The notes: generated from the letters alone by a model not told the origin. A stretch of 64,000 nucleotides of DNA from CAMLOF01 sp041913045 (GCA_041913045.1 JAYSGB010000022.1:1-64000); one strand, 5' to 3'; positions 8,985-16,315 are shown, counted from the stretch's first letter. A program made the numbers and translations.

Positions 8985-11069
8985 TCAGGCCACCTTGCCG
9001 TTGACGGGCGGCACGTGGTCTTCGCCATGGGCTCCCAGCACGCGGTCTTTCAGGCGGGCGAGCTGGTCGCGCACGCGGGCGGCCTGTTCGAACTCCAGGT
9101 TGCGGGCGTGTTCCAGCATCACCTTCTCCAGGCGCTTGATTTCCTTGGCCAGGTCTTTCTCGCTCATGTCCTGGATCTCGGCCAGGTGCTGCTGGGCCTG
9201 GGCCAGCTTGGCGGCTTCCTCGCCCGCCTTCTCGCTGTAAACGCCGTCGATCAGGTCCTTGATGCGCTTGACCACGCCCTTGGGCGTGATGCCGTTCGCC
9301 TCGTTGAAGGCAATCTGCTTGGCGCGGCGGCGTTCCGTCTCGCCAATGGCCCGCTTCATGGAGTCGGTAACGCGGTCGGCGTACAGAATGGCCATGCCGC
9401 TCAAATTGCGCGCCGCCCGGCCTATGGTCTGGATCAGGCTGCGCTCTGACCGAAGGAAGCCTTCCTTGTCGGCGTCCAGAATGGCCACCAACGACACCTC
9501 GGGGATGTCCAAGCCCTCGCGCAGCAGGTTGATGCCCACCACCACGTCAAAAGTACCCAGGCGCAGATCACGGATGATCTCTACCCGCTCCACCGTGTCC
9601 ACGTCGGAGTGCAGGTAGCGCACTTTCACGCCGTTTTCGGTGAGGTAGTCGGTCAGCTGCTCGGCCATGCGCTTGGTCAGCACAGTGATGAGCACCCTCT
9701 CCTGCCGCTCCACCCGCAGGCGGATTTCCTGCAACACGTCGTCCACCTGATGGGTGGCGGGGCGTACCTCCACCACCGGGTCCACCAGACCAGTGGGGCG
9801 CACCACCTGTTCCACCACCTGGCCCGCGTGCTGTTTCTCGTAATCGGCCGGCGTGGCCGACACAAACACGCACTGGCGCATGCGTTGCTCGAACTCCTCC
9901 AGCTTGAGCGGGCGGTTGTCCAGCGCGCTGGGCAGGCGAAAACCGTACTCCACCAGCGTGGTCTTGCGGGCGCGGTCGCCGTTGTACATGCCGCCCAACT
10001 GGCCAATCATCACGTGGCTTTCGTCCAGGAACATGATGGCGTCCTTGGGCAGGTAGTCGGTCAGCGTGCTGGGCGGCTCGCCGGGCGCGGCGCCGCTCAG
10101 GTGGCGGGTGTAGTTCTCAATGCCCTTGCAGTGGCCCACCTCGCTCAGCATCTCCAGGTCAAAGCGGGTGCGCTGCTCCAGCCGCTGCGCTTCCACCAGC
10201 TTGCCCATGCTCACCAGTTCCTTCAGGCGCTGGTCCAGCTCTATCTTGATGGTCTCCACGGCGGCCAGCACCTGCTCGCGCGGCGTCACGTAGTGGCTGC
10301 TGGGGTACACGGTAAAGCGCGGGATCTTCTGCTTGATGCGCCCGGTGAGCGGGTCGAACAGTTGCAGGGTTTCAACCTCGTCGTCAAACAGCTCGATGCG
10401 GATGGCCAGTTCGGAGTGTTCGGCCGGGAACACGTCGATGGTGTCGCCGCGCACGCGGAACTTGCCGCGCGAAAAGTCCTGTTCGTTGCGCTGGTACTGC
10501 ATGCGCACCAGTTGCGCGATCACGTCGCGCTGGCCCACCTTGTCGCCCACGCGCAAGGTCATGATCATCTGGTGGTAGCTCTCGGGCTTGCCTATGCCGT
10601 AGATGGCTGACACGGTGGCCACGATCACCACGTCGCGCCGCTCCAGCAGGCTCTTGGTGCAGCTCAGGCGCATCTGCTCGATGTGCTCGTTGATGGCGCT
10701 GTCTTTTTCGATGAACAGGTCGCGCTGCGGCACGTAGGCTTCGGGCTGGTAGTAGTCGTAATAGCTGACGAAGTATTCCACCGCGTTCTTGGGGAAGAAT
10801 TCGCGGAACTCGGAATACAGCTGGGCGGCCAGCGTCTTGTTGGGCGCAAACACAATGGCCGGGCGGCCCAGGCGGGCAATCACGTTGGCCATGGTGAAGG
10901 TCTTGCCGGAGCCGGTCACGCCCAGCAGGGTCTGGAACACCTCGCCGTCTTCAATGCCCTCTACCAACTGGGCAATGGCCGTGGGCTGGTCCCCGCCCGG
11001 GGGGAAGGGCTGGAACAGCTCGAACGGCGAGCCGGGGAAGGAGACGAACTGGCCTTGGGGTTCAGACAT
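8985..11069 (-). CDS. uvrB: Excinuclease ABC subunit B
   Basis: A 694-residue UvrB, the damage-verifying helicase-like subunit of nucleotide excision repair. Visible are Walker A GVTGSGKTFTMAN, the beta-hairpin region YYDYYQPEAYVPQRD, the helicase DEAD-type box LDESHV, and the conserved QTIGRAARN motif. The C-terminal UVR motif that binds UvrC ends the protein (MLEHARNLEFEQAARVRDQL). I start it at the ATG at 11069 (MSEPQGQF); the 61 codons upstream lie in a palindromic repeat and do not look coding. Its divergent neighbour beyond the accessory segment is the aminotransferase at 16427. Confidence 0.97.
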   Translation of the reverse strand: MSEPQGQFVSFPGSPFELFQPFPPGGDQPTAIAQLVEGIEDGEVFQTLLGVTGSGKTFTMANVIARLGRPAIVFAPNKTLAAQLYSEFREFFPKNAVEYFVSYYDYYQPEAYVPQRDLFIEKDSAINEHIEQMRLSCTKSLLERRDVVIVATVSAIYGIGKPESYHQMIMTLRVGDKVGQRDVIAQLVRMQYQRNEQDFSRGKFRVRGDTIDVFPAEHSELAIRIELFDDEVETLQLFDPLTGRIKQKIPRFTVYPSSHYVTPREQVLAAVETIKIELDQRLKELVSMGKLVEAQRLEQRTRFDLEMLSEVGHCKGIENYTRHLSGAAPGEPPSTLTDYLPKDAIMFLDESHVMIGQLGGMYNGDRARKTTLVEYGFRLPSALDNRPLKLEEFEQRMRQCVFVSATPADYEKQHAGQVVEQVVRPTGLVDPVVEVRPATHQVDDVLQEIRLRVERQERVLITVLTKRMAEQLTDYLTENGVKVRYLHSDVDTVERVEIIRDLRLGTFDVVVGINLLREGLDIPEVSLVAILDADKEGFLRSERSLIQTIGRAARNLSGMAILYADRVTDSMKRAIGETERRRAKQIAFNEANGITPKGVVKRIKDLIDGVYSEKAGEEAAKLAQAQQHLAEIQDMSEKDLAKEIKRLEKVMLEHARNLEFEQAARVRDQLARLKDRVLGAHGEDHVPPVNGKVA

Positions 11070-11106
11070 GCGGGGGATTGTGCCACTGGGGCCTTGGCTG
11101 TTGCTG

Positions 11107-11192
11107 GAGCGGACTGCCTGTGTGCTTTGCTCCGTGTCCCCCGGCCTGCGGCCTCCTCCTTTACCTGCGCAAAACACACAGGCAGTCCGCTC
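11107..11192. repeat. Palindromic intergenic repeat, copy A
   Basis: A perfect 18-bp inverted repeat, GAGCGGACTGCCTGTGTG at 11107-11124 and its complement at 11175-11192, encloses a 50-base loop. The loop holds TCCGTGTCCCCC, a small GGCC-TGC-GGCC hairpin and CTCCTCCTTTACCT. The same loop text recurs in the two copies at 27959-28034 and 28092-28175 although the arms differ. It ends 38 bases before the uvrB start. Confidence 0.85.
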
Positions 11193-11486
11193 AGGGGGTG
11201 AGCGCGCCACAGCTCCGTTTTTTACGTAATCTCCCTGGCGCTTGGCCTGCACCGTGGTCCCAGCGTGACATGATGTGTTAAAAATGCATCCTCGTTAGAT
11301 TTGCCCGGTCAAAGCATTGCTTTTCGGCGGTCGGGGGCAGTGTCGCATTGAGATGGCGCGGTGTATATCTCCGCGATACTCGACACTGATATGTGTGTCT
11401 ATCTTGGGTTCTGTAGAGGGAGGGGCTGTGTTATACGCCTTCTATATCGGTTTTGAGTCTGCACCCGAATGGGTGCAGACTGAATG
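11193..11486. other. Non-coding stretch before the cassette array
   Basis: No convincing gene on either strand. Base composition drops from the GC-rich host level. The sequence GTTAGAT at 11294-11300 fits the integron R' core GTTRRRY and may be an older cassette junction, but I see no matching R'' core. The only other structure is the hairpin at 11457-11480. Confidence 0.5.
11457..11480. repeat. Perfect hairpin at the cassette border
   Basis: GTCTGCACCC and GGGTGCAGAC form a perfect 10-bp stem around GAAT, extendable by one A-T pair. The recombination triplet GTT of the first cassette begins five bases after it. It has no T-run, so it is not a typical terminator. It might be half of an altered attC or attI-like site. 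Confidence 0.6.
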
Positions 11487-11501
11487 TTAGCGGGTAAAAG
11501 C

Positions 11502-11948
11502 ATGTTTGGATGGTTCAAAGAAAAGTCGAAGCCGAAGCCGCCTGAAGTGCTCTACTTCAAGTCCAACGAGGCCGCGTTCGAGTATGCGTCGAAATATATG
11601 CAGCGTCCGCTCTTGAAGGATGCCACGATTTTTGGTCAAGTGGTGGCGAAGGTGCCTCAGCAGTTCGATGGCCTCCTGAAACAGCAGCCAATGTGGCGCG
11701 TGCGACTCGCTACAGAGCATGGTGTCCTTCAAACCGATCATTGTGGGTCGATAGCAGAGCAATTGTCGTCGGATGCCCGTTTGAAGTCATCGCCGATTGC
11801 AGAAGGTGATCTCGTTGCTGTGCAGGTTGGCTCGTACGATCCAAAGTACGCGATAGATAGTCCGATGCAATATTTCATTATCATCTGCAAGCTTAAGCCA
11901 GAAGTTTGGACTGACACCCATGCCTTTTCTGCAGACGTCACCCGCTAA
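11502..11948 (+). CDS. Cassette 1 hypothetical protein
   Basis: A 148-residue protein that I do not recognise. It opens MFGWFKEKSKPKPPE, a basic amphipathic start, and then reads as a soluble alpha/beta protein with no signal peptide or membrane helix. The frame runs back to 11484, but that ATG straddles the cassette junction, so the ATG at 11502 inside the cassette is the better start. The stop TAA lies within the R'' core of its attC. Codon use is less GC-biased than in uvrB. Unknown single-domain proteins are common cassette cargo. Confidence 0.7.
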   Translation: MFGWFKEKSKPKPPEVLYFKSNEAAFEYASKYMQRPLLKDATIFGQVVAKVPQQFDGLLKQQPMWRVRLATEHGVLQTDHCGSIAEQLSSDARLKSSPIAEGDLVAVQVGSYDPKYAIDSPMQYFIIICKLKPEVWTDTHAFSADVTR

Positions 11949-12002
11949 CAACAGCCTCAAGAGTGACGCGGCAAAGCCGCGCGCCTTAGGTGAGCGTTAG
12001 GC
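11942..12002 (+). repeat. attC recombination site of cassette 1
   Basis: R'' core CGCTAAC (11943-11949) and R' core GTTAGGC (11996-12002) frame about 60 bases. In between are TCAAG, a central GCGGC-AAA-GCCGC hairpin and GCGCGCCTTA. These elements, in this order, closely follow the classical 59-base element. The cleavage point would be between G11996 and T11997. Confidence 0.85.
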
Positions 12003-12030
12003 CTCATCAAAAATATAGCGATCTGCCGCC

Positions 12031-12885
12031 ATGTCTGAACCACTCAAACCAGTTTGTTTTGTCATTCAAACGTTCGATGGCGGGAAATTTGATAGGCGCT
12101 ACATCGAAACAATTAAGCCAGCACTCATCAAAGCTGATGTTGACCCCCAAAGGGCAGATGAAATTCTTGGTCTAAATCCAGTAATAGAAAAGATAGAAAA
12201 GGCAATTGAGTCTGCTGCGATTTGCATTGCAGAGGTCTCCGAAGATAATCCGAATGTATGGCTCGAATTGGGTTACGCCCTTGCATTGGATCGCCCAACT
12301 GTCATTCTCTGCGATCGGGCCGCCCGCCCAAAACTGCCATTTGATATTCAGCATCGACCTATAATTTTCTACAGAACGGACTCAAGAAGCGGCTTCGACG
12401 AACTAGAGAGAGACATCGTAAGGTTCGTCAAAAATCAGTTGGAAAATGAACGCCATATCGCAAAGACATACACCCTGAAGCCGGGCAGCGAAGAGTCTAC
12501 GGATTTGGCAAAGTACGAGGTCTCTATTCTTGCAACGGCTTTTGCTGCTTGGCCAACGCCTGTTGGAAGCATCAGTCACTGGGACCTGGAGAAAAAGCTG
12601 CAAAAGGAGGGTTTTACGGACGTAGGGCTCGCCTTGGGTATATCAAAGCTTATCGGCAGAAAATATCTTCTAGAGCGAATTGTCATGGAAGAGGACTCGC
12701 ACTACGGCTCGATAGAGGTAAAACATTATCAAATTTCGCCTGAAGGTATCAAATGGATTGAAATGCACTCGGAACTCTTAACTCTAGAGGTCGAGAAGGT
12801 CAAGGCACCATATCGCATGGCACCACAGAAGCCTGCTCCAGCGAAAACTGGATTCGACGACATGGATGATGACATCCCATTCTAA
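12031..12885 (+). CDS. Cassette 2: TIR/deoxyribosyltransferase-like protein with SSB-like C-terminal tip
   Basis: A 284-residue protein with three visible parts. Residues 8-135 look like a Rossmann-type nucleotide fold of the nucleoside deoxyribosyltransferase/TIR-like kind. It has CFVIQTFDGGKFD at the first strand, AAICIAEVSEDNPNVWLELG with E79 at the likely catalytic position, then a YALALDRPTVILCD strand. Residues 160-250 read as a winged-helix-like domain (LGISKLIGRKYLLERI, then YQISPEGIKW). A Pro/Lys/Ala linker leads to the last nine residues DDMDDDIPF, nearly identical to the tip of bacterial SSB (E. coli SSB ends MDFDDDIPF). SSB tips dock repair and replication proteins. A defence or DNA-damage role is inference; no close relative was searched. 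Confidence 0.72.
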   Translation: MSEPLKPVCFVIQTFDGGKFDRRYIETIKPALIKADVDPQRADEILGLNPVIEKIEKAIESAAICIAEVSEDNPNVWLELGYALALDRPTVILCDRAARPKLPFDIQHRPIIFYRTDSRSGFDELERDIVRFVKNQLENERHIAKTYTLKPGSEESTDLAKYEVSILATAFAAWPTPVGSISHWDLEKKLQKEGFTDVGLALGISKLIGRKYLLERIVMEEDSHYGSIEVKHYQISPEGIKWIEMHSELLTLEVEKVKAPYRMAPQKPAPAKTGFDDMDDDIPF

Positions 12886-12990
12886 GAAATTATGCTTGTT
12901 TCAGTTATCTTCCAAATAGCTGCGCAACCTGAATCTTGCCCGCCTTTTTTAGACACTCGAACGTAGCTGAAAATACAGGCAATGCAAACT

Positions 12991-13047
12991 CGCCAACTCT
13001 TCCACTGCGCGCTACGCGCACCGGCGCCGGTTAACCAAAAGTTAGGC
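12991..13047 (+). repeat. attC-like site of cassette 2
   Basis: R' core GTTAGGC at 13041-13047 is perfect; the R'' core CGCCAAC (12991-12997) keeps only the AAC half. A TGCGCG-CTA-CGCGCA hairpin sits in the middle and GGTTAACC occupies the L' position. The left arm pairs poorly with the right. The site lies 105 bases after the stop codon of the cassette 2 gene. Confidence 0.6.
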
Positions 13048-13065
13048 CCCGCAAAACGGAGCGCC

Positions 13066-13584
13066 ATGGCAACTAGTAGCGAAGAAGAGTCGATCGCAGG
13101 CGGCCGAGGTAAGTGGTCGGTGGCAGGCGTACCCCATCGCGGGTGGAGATGCGTCGACATCGAGGATCTCGGTGAGCCAAGCACCGAATGCGAGATGTGC
13201 GAGTCACAGACGATTCGTTATGTCCATCACATGGAGCACGCGGACTATCCGCACGTATTGCAAGTCGGATGCGTGTGCGCTGGGCATATGGAAGGCAACC
13301 TCGCGGCGTCGCGTGAGCGAGAGTCATCTATGCGAAGCCGAGCCGGGAAGCGCAGCCGCTGGCTGTCTCGGCGTTGGAAGATCTCTGCCAAAGGCAACCC
13401 CAATCTAAAGGCTGACGGATTTAGAGTGACCGTCTACCCCAGAAGTTCGGGGTGGGCGTTTACTTTGGTATCTGTCGCGACAGGACGCGTCTATCATGCC
13501 CGTAGAAACTACGCTGATCATATTGCAGCAAAGCTTGCAGCCTTCGATGCGATCACTCGTCTGCTGGCACAAGGTGGGGCTTAA
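13066..13584 (+). CDS. Cassette 3: conserved hypothetical protein with N-terminal Cys cluster
   Basis: A 172-residue basic protein. An N-terminal C-x2-C pair (CEMC, near residue 38) and the downstream GCVCAGHM give four cysteines and nearby histidines (YVHHMEH), a probable zinc site. The middle is Arg-rich (RSRAGKRSRWLSRRW), and a small beta domain follows (FRVTVYPRSSGWAFTL). I recall similar uncharacterised proteins from integron cassettes and plasmids, but no function. The upstream frame to 12982 runs through the attC site, so ATG 13066 is preferred. The stop overlaps the R'' core. Confidence 0.72.
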   Translation: MATSSEEESIAGGRGKWSVAGVPHRGWRCVDIEDLGEPSTECEMCESQTIRYVHHMEHADYPHVLQVGCVCAGHMEGNLAASRERESSMRSRAGKRSRWLSRRWKISAKGNPNLKADGFRVTVYPRSSGWAFTLVSVATGRVYHARRNYADHIAAKLAAFDAITRLLAQGGA

Positions 13585-13585
13585 C
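13576..13585 (+). repeat. Truncated attC of cassette 3 (R'' core only)
   Basis: GGGGCTTAAC overlaps the cassette 3 stop codon and nearly complements the cassette's own first bases (TTAGGCCCC preceded by G). No GTTRRRY core or attC-like hairpin follows in the next 200 bases. The array therefore seems to have lost its 3' end here. Confidence 0.5.
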
Positions 13586-13638
13586 CCCTCCTATATGGAC
13601 TCCCCCACAACAGCAAGAGCCTAATCGATTGGGGGCCA

Positions 13639-13797
13639 ATGGGTAAAGCACCTGCAGTCGTATATCCGGCATCTGGAGTGGACTCTGTTGTGGTCCGTGC
13701 CGACATGGAATCTGCGTCACCGCTGCGCCACACGGTACAAGCGGCTGCTGAACAGGTGTTCATTGAGCCGGAAGAGTTATCGACGTGTCGAGTGTGA
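13639..13797 (+). CDS. Possible small open frame in degraded sequence
   Basis: A 52-codon frame (MGKAPAVVYPASGVDS..., ending in LSTCRV) between the broken cassette array and the exporter gene. It has no recognisable domain and no ribosome site. I list it because this 230-base gap otherwise holds nothing I can name. It may be debris of a disrupted cassette or gene. Confidence 0.2.
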   Translation: MGKAPAVVYPASGVDSVVVRADMESASPLRHTVQAAAEQVFIEPEELSTCRV

Positions 13798-13816
13798 CTC
13801 AGACTAAAGTCGCACT

Positions 13817-14488
13817 ATGAGCTCATTCGGGACACCAGCAATGACCGACCTCTTCCCACCCTGGCCGCTGTTCTCCGCATTCCTGCTGGCGAGCTTTGTC
13901 CTCGCTGTCACGCCTGGGCCTGGCGTGCTCTACATCGTTACGCGCAGTCTGGTGCAGGGGCGCCGTTTCGGCCTGGTGTCGGTGGCGGGTGTGGCTCTGG
14001 GCAATCTGGGCAACGCGCTTGCCGCGTCTGTGGGCCTTGCCGCGTTGTTCGCGGTTTCGTCCCTTGCTTTTGCCATCGTCAAATATGCGGGTGCGGTGTA
14101 CCTCGTGTACCTCGGGGTGCAGATGCTGCGTTCGTCCCCGGGCGAGCAGTCGGCTGCCTTTCCCGCTGCGGCCCCCCTCCAGCGCATCTTCCGTGACGGT
14201 TTCGTGGTCGCGCTGCTCAACCCCAAGACCACGGTTTTCTTCGCGGCGTTTCTGCCGCAGTTCCTCAGCCCTGGCTCGCCACCCATGTTCCAGAGCGTGG
14301 TACTTGGTTTTCTGTTCGTGGCCATTGCCGCCGCAACCGACAGCGCCTACGCTTTGGCCGCTGGTGCAGCAGCGCCAATGTTGCGCGGCAAAGCTGTCCG
14401 CAACGTTGGGCGGCGTCTTGGTGGCGGCGTGTTCATCAGCCTTGGCGTGTTCGCTGCGCTAGCGGGTACGCGCGGCGTCAGCAAATAG
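13817..14488 (+). CDS. LysE/RhtB-family amino acid exporter
   Basis: A 223-residue inner-membrane protein with about six hydrophobic segments. The family motif is TPGPGVLYIV near residue 36, followed by GLVSVAGVALGN and the long LYLGVQMLR-type helix (VYLVYLGVQMLRSS). LysE/RhtB members export amino acids or homoserine lactone-like compounds by proton exchange; the substrate cannot be told. ATG 13817 or ATG 13841 (MTDLFPPW) may be used. It is the first of six tightly spaced plus-strand accessory genes lying between uvrB and the aminotransferase. Confidence 0.88.
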   Translation: MSSFGTPAMTDLFPPWPLFSAFLLASFVLAVTPGPGVLYIVTRSLVQGRRFGLVSVAGVALGNLGNALAASVGLAALFAVSSLAFAIVKYAGAVYLVYLGVQMLRSSPGEQSAAFPAAAPLQRIFRDGFVVALLNPKTTVFFAAFLPQFLSPGSPPMFQSVVLGFLFVAIAAATDSAYALAAGAAAPMLRGKAVRNVGRRLGGGVFISLGVFAALAGTRGVSK

Positions 14489-14497
14489 GTCCAAGCC

Positions 14498-14920
14498 ATG
14501 TTCTCGCACATCTTCGTCGGCGTGAGTGACTTTGATCGGGCGCTCAGGTTGTATGAGCCGCTGATGGCGGCTCTGCAAATTGAGCTGCGGTTCTGTGATC
14601 GCAGCCGCCCGTGGGCCGGCTGGCAAACCACGGGTGGCCCAAGGCCGCTGTTCCTCATCGGCAAGCCGTATGACGAAAAGCCACCCCATCCTGGCAACGG
14701 CCACATGGTGGCCTTCCTGGCAGCCGATCGCGCCTCCGTTCGTCACGTTCATCAGGTGGCGTTGGCAAATGGCGGAACTTCAGACGGTGAGCCCGGCTTG
14801 AGGCCCGAATACCACGCCAACTACTATGGGGCCTACTTTCGAGACCCAGATGGCAACAAGCTCTGTGTTGCCTGTCATACGCCCGAGGGGGAAACCAAAG
14901 CTGCAAGCGGCGCTGAATGA
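14498..14920 (+). CDS. VOC-superfamily (glyoxalase-like) protein
   Basis: A 140-residue single-domain vicinal-oxygen-chelate protein, beginning MFSHIFVGVSDFDRALRLYEPL. The typical end AYFRDPDGNKLCVACH supplies a metal ligand region, and H-rich YHANYYG precedes it. Members bind metal and act as glyoxalases, dioxygenases or antibiotic-binding proteins; substrate unknown. It starts 9 bases after the LysE gene, in the same row. Confidence 0.82.
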   Translation: MFSHIFVGVSDFDRALRLYEPLMAALQIELRFCDRSRPWAGWQTTGGPRPLFLIGKPYDEKPPHPGNGHMVAFLAADRASVRHVHQVALANGGTSDGEPGLRPEYHANYYGAYFRDPDGNKLCVACHTPEGETKAASGAE

Positions 14921-14929
14921 TCCGCCCCA

Positions 14930-15172
14930 ATGAACGCCATGTCGATGATTTTCCAGTTGCTGGTTGCCGCCTTTGGGCTGCTGTTCATCTACATGGCTGT
15001 ACGCGCCATGCGGGACGGCTACTTCAAATCCCCACAAAAGGTTGTTCACGGCAACTACGTTGGGGTTACGCTCATCAAGCGTAGCGAAAGGCCCGTGGCC
15101 TTCTGGCTCTGCACGGTGGCTTTCCTGTCTTTCGGATTGGCCGTTCTTCTTTGCGCCTGGTTCATCATCTAG
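14930..15172 (+). CDS. Small two-helix membrane protein
   Basis: An 80-residue protein with hydrophobic segments at about 5-25 and 55-79, and a polar middle with KSPQKVVHGNYVG. It likely spans the inner membrane twice. I do not recognise a family. It lies 9 bases after the VOC gene and is probably co-transcribed with it. An internal ATG at residue 4 is an equally good start. Confidence 0.65.
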   Translation: MNAMSMIFQLLVAAFGLLFIYMAVRAMRDGYFKSPQKVVHGNYVGVTLIKRSERPVAFWLCTVAFLSFGLAVLLCAWFII

Positions 15173-15188
15173 CCAGGCAACTTACCCC

Positions 15189-15524
15189 ATGAACATGCCA
15201 AAGGCCGTCAGCACCCAACCATTTCACGCTCTGGCCGCGTCCTTAGCCGCAGGCGGCTTCAGCGCGCAAAGCCAGCGGCTGGAAGGCGTGCTCAACGGTG
15301 TATGGACCACATCAACCGAGCTGATTGGTGAGCTGGGCGTTACGGTTCTGGCCATCCGCAAGGAATGCAAGCCCTTGAACGCCGAGCAAAAGGCCTTGGT
15401 CAAGCAATGCTTGCGCGAGGTTCGCAAGGCCTGGCCGGGTTTTGGCATGTTCAGTTGGCTGTCGTTTCCCATCCATTTCCTGGCTGGCGGCCGCACCGCG
15501 AGCCGCTCGAATGATCAACCATGA
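15189..15524 (+). CDS. Hypothetical protein
   Basis: A 111-residue, probably cytoplasmic protein (MNMPKAVSTQPFHALAASL...), mostly helical, ending in a SWLSFPIHFLAGGRTASRS stretch. No recognised domain. The longer frame to 14964 overlaps the upstream membrane protein out of frame, so ATG 15189 is chosen. Its TGA overlaps the ATG of the next gene, indicating coupling. Confidence 0.6.
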   Translation: MNMPKAVSTQPFHALAASLAAGGFSAQSQRLEGVLNGVWTTSTELIGELGVTVLAIRKECKPLNAEQKALVKQCLREVRKAWPGFGMFSWLSFPIHFLAGGRTASRSNDQP

Positions 15525-15862
15525 CAACCACCTCCCCCTTCGCGCAGACGCCTGAACCGCCCTACTACGCGGTCATCTTCTCGTCCCTGCGCACAGACGG
15601 TGACGCGGGCTATGCCCAGATGGCCGACCGCATGGTGGAACTGGCGGCGGAACAACCCGGTTTCCTGGGGGCGGAAAGCACCCGGGGCGGCGATGGGTTT
15701 GGCATCACCGTGTCATACTGGGCCAGCACCGAGGCCATTGCCGCCTGGAAGGCCAACGCCGAGCACCTGGCCGCGCAGGCCATGGGCATACGCGCTTGGT
15801 ACGCGCATTACGAACTGCGTGTGGCAAAGGTGGAACGTGCGTATGGCAAACACGTGGGCTGA
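15521..15862 (+). CDS. Antibiotic biosynthesis monooxygenase (ABM) domain protein
   Basis: A 113-residue ABM/dimeric ferredoxin-like fold protein. It begins with YYAVIFSSLRTDGDAGYAQMADRM; QPGFLGAESTRG and the conserved SYWASTEAIAAWKANAEH stretch follow. Such small dimers include heme-degrading and quinol monooxygenases, and many have no known role. It overlaps the upstream gene by ATGA. Part of the accessory row. Confidence 0.82.
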   Translation: MTTTSPFAQTPEPPYYAVIFSSLRTDGDAGYAQMADRMVELAAEQPGFLGAESTRGGDGFGITVSYWASTEAIAAWKANAEHLAAQAMGIRAWYAHYELRVAKVERAYGKHVG

Positions 15863-15889
15863 CGCGCCCACCCCTTGCGGAGCTTGCAG

Positions 15890-16315
15890 ATGAACACCAG
15901 AACCGGCGGCTGCCTGTGCGGCCAAGTACGTTACAGCATCACGGCCGCACCCGGGCCTTCGCGCATTTGCTGGTGCCGCGATTGCCAGCATCTGGCGGCC
16001 AATGGCACGGTGAACGTGGTTTTCCCCACGGCGGCTATTGAGGTGACCGGCAACGTGGCGCGGCACAACAAGGCGGCTGACAGCGGCAACCAGGTCACAC
16101 GAAGCTTTTGCCCAGAGTGCGGCTCTCATCTCTTCTCTGACTCCACGGGCCGCCCCGGGTTGACGGTGGTGCGCGTGGGTACGCTGGATGACCCCTCTTC
16201 CGTCAAACCCACGGCCAACATCTGGCGGGCCAGCGCTACCGCCTGGGCCTGTGTGGACCTGGCGCTGGAGACGTTCGACCACGCGCCGCCCCCGCCGCCC
16301 AAGCCTGCAGCCTGA
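15890..16315 (+). CDS. GFA-family (CENP-V/glutathione-dependent formaldehyde-activating-like) zinc protein
   Basis: A 141-residue protein with the three zinc-binding cysteine groups of the GFA family: GGCLCGQVRY at the start, CWCRDCQH near residue 32, and FCPECGSHLF near residue 75. The fold is established; enzymatic activity of most members is unproven. I use ATG 15890; a TTG at 15875 is possible. Last of the accessory row, before the aminotransferase. Confidence 0.88.
   Translation: MNTRTGGCLCGQVRYSITAAPGPSRICWCRDCQHLAANGTVNVVFPTAAIEVTGNVARHNKAADSGNQVTRSFCPECGSHLFSDSTGRPGLTVVRVGTLDDPSSVKPTANIWRASATAWACVDLALETFDHAPPPPPKPAA

Larger units (their letters stand above)
11487..13585 (+). mobile_element. 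Integron-type gene cassette array without integrase
   Basis: Three plus-strand genes are each bordered by GTT-type cores. Cassette 1 spans 11487-11996, cassette 2 11997-13041, and cassette 3 starts at 13042. Cassette 1 begins TTAGCGG and its attC opens with the exact complement CCGCTAAC. Cassette 3 begins TTAGGCCCC and its R'' reads GGGGCTTAAC, a 9 of 10 match to the expected complement. Such self-matching of a cassette's two ends is what a once-circular cassette must show. Stop codons overlap the R'' cores in cassettes 1 and 3. No integrase gene is in the window, so this is a cluster of attC sites lacking an integrase, or the remnant of one. Confidence 0.8.

Noticed and set aside
11070..11252. 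Upstream extension of uvrB by 61 codons
   Set aside because: The extension runs through palindromic repeat A and has no family similarity; ATG 11069 gives the standard UvrB N-terminus.
11946..12002. Reading the hairpin after cassette gene 1 as a simple terminator
   Set aside because: There is no T-run, and the paired cores CGCTAAC and GTTAGGC at its ends fit an attC site far better.
12882..13184. 100-codon minus-strand frame across the attC2 site
   Set aside because: It spans a recombination site and part of cassette gene 3 in antisense, with no recognisable domain.
14489..15892. Further attC sites between the LysE, VOC, ABM and GFA genes
   Set aside because: Gaps are 9-27 bases or overlaps; no GTTRRRY core or inverted arms fit in them.
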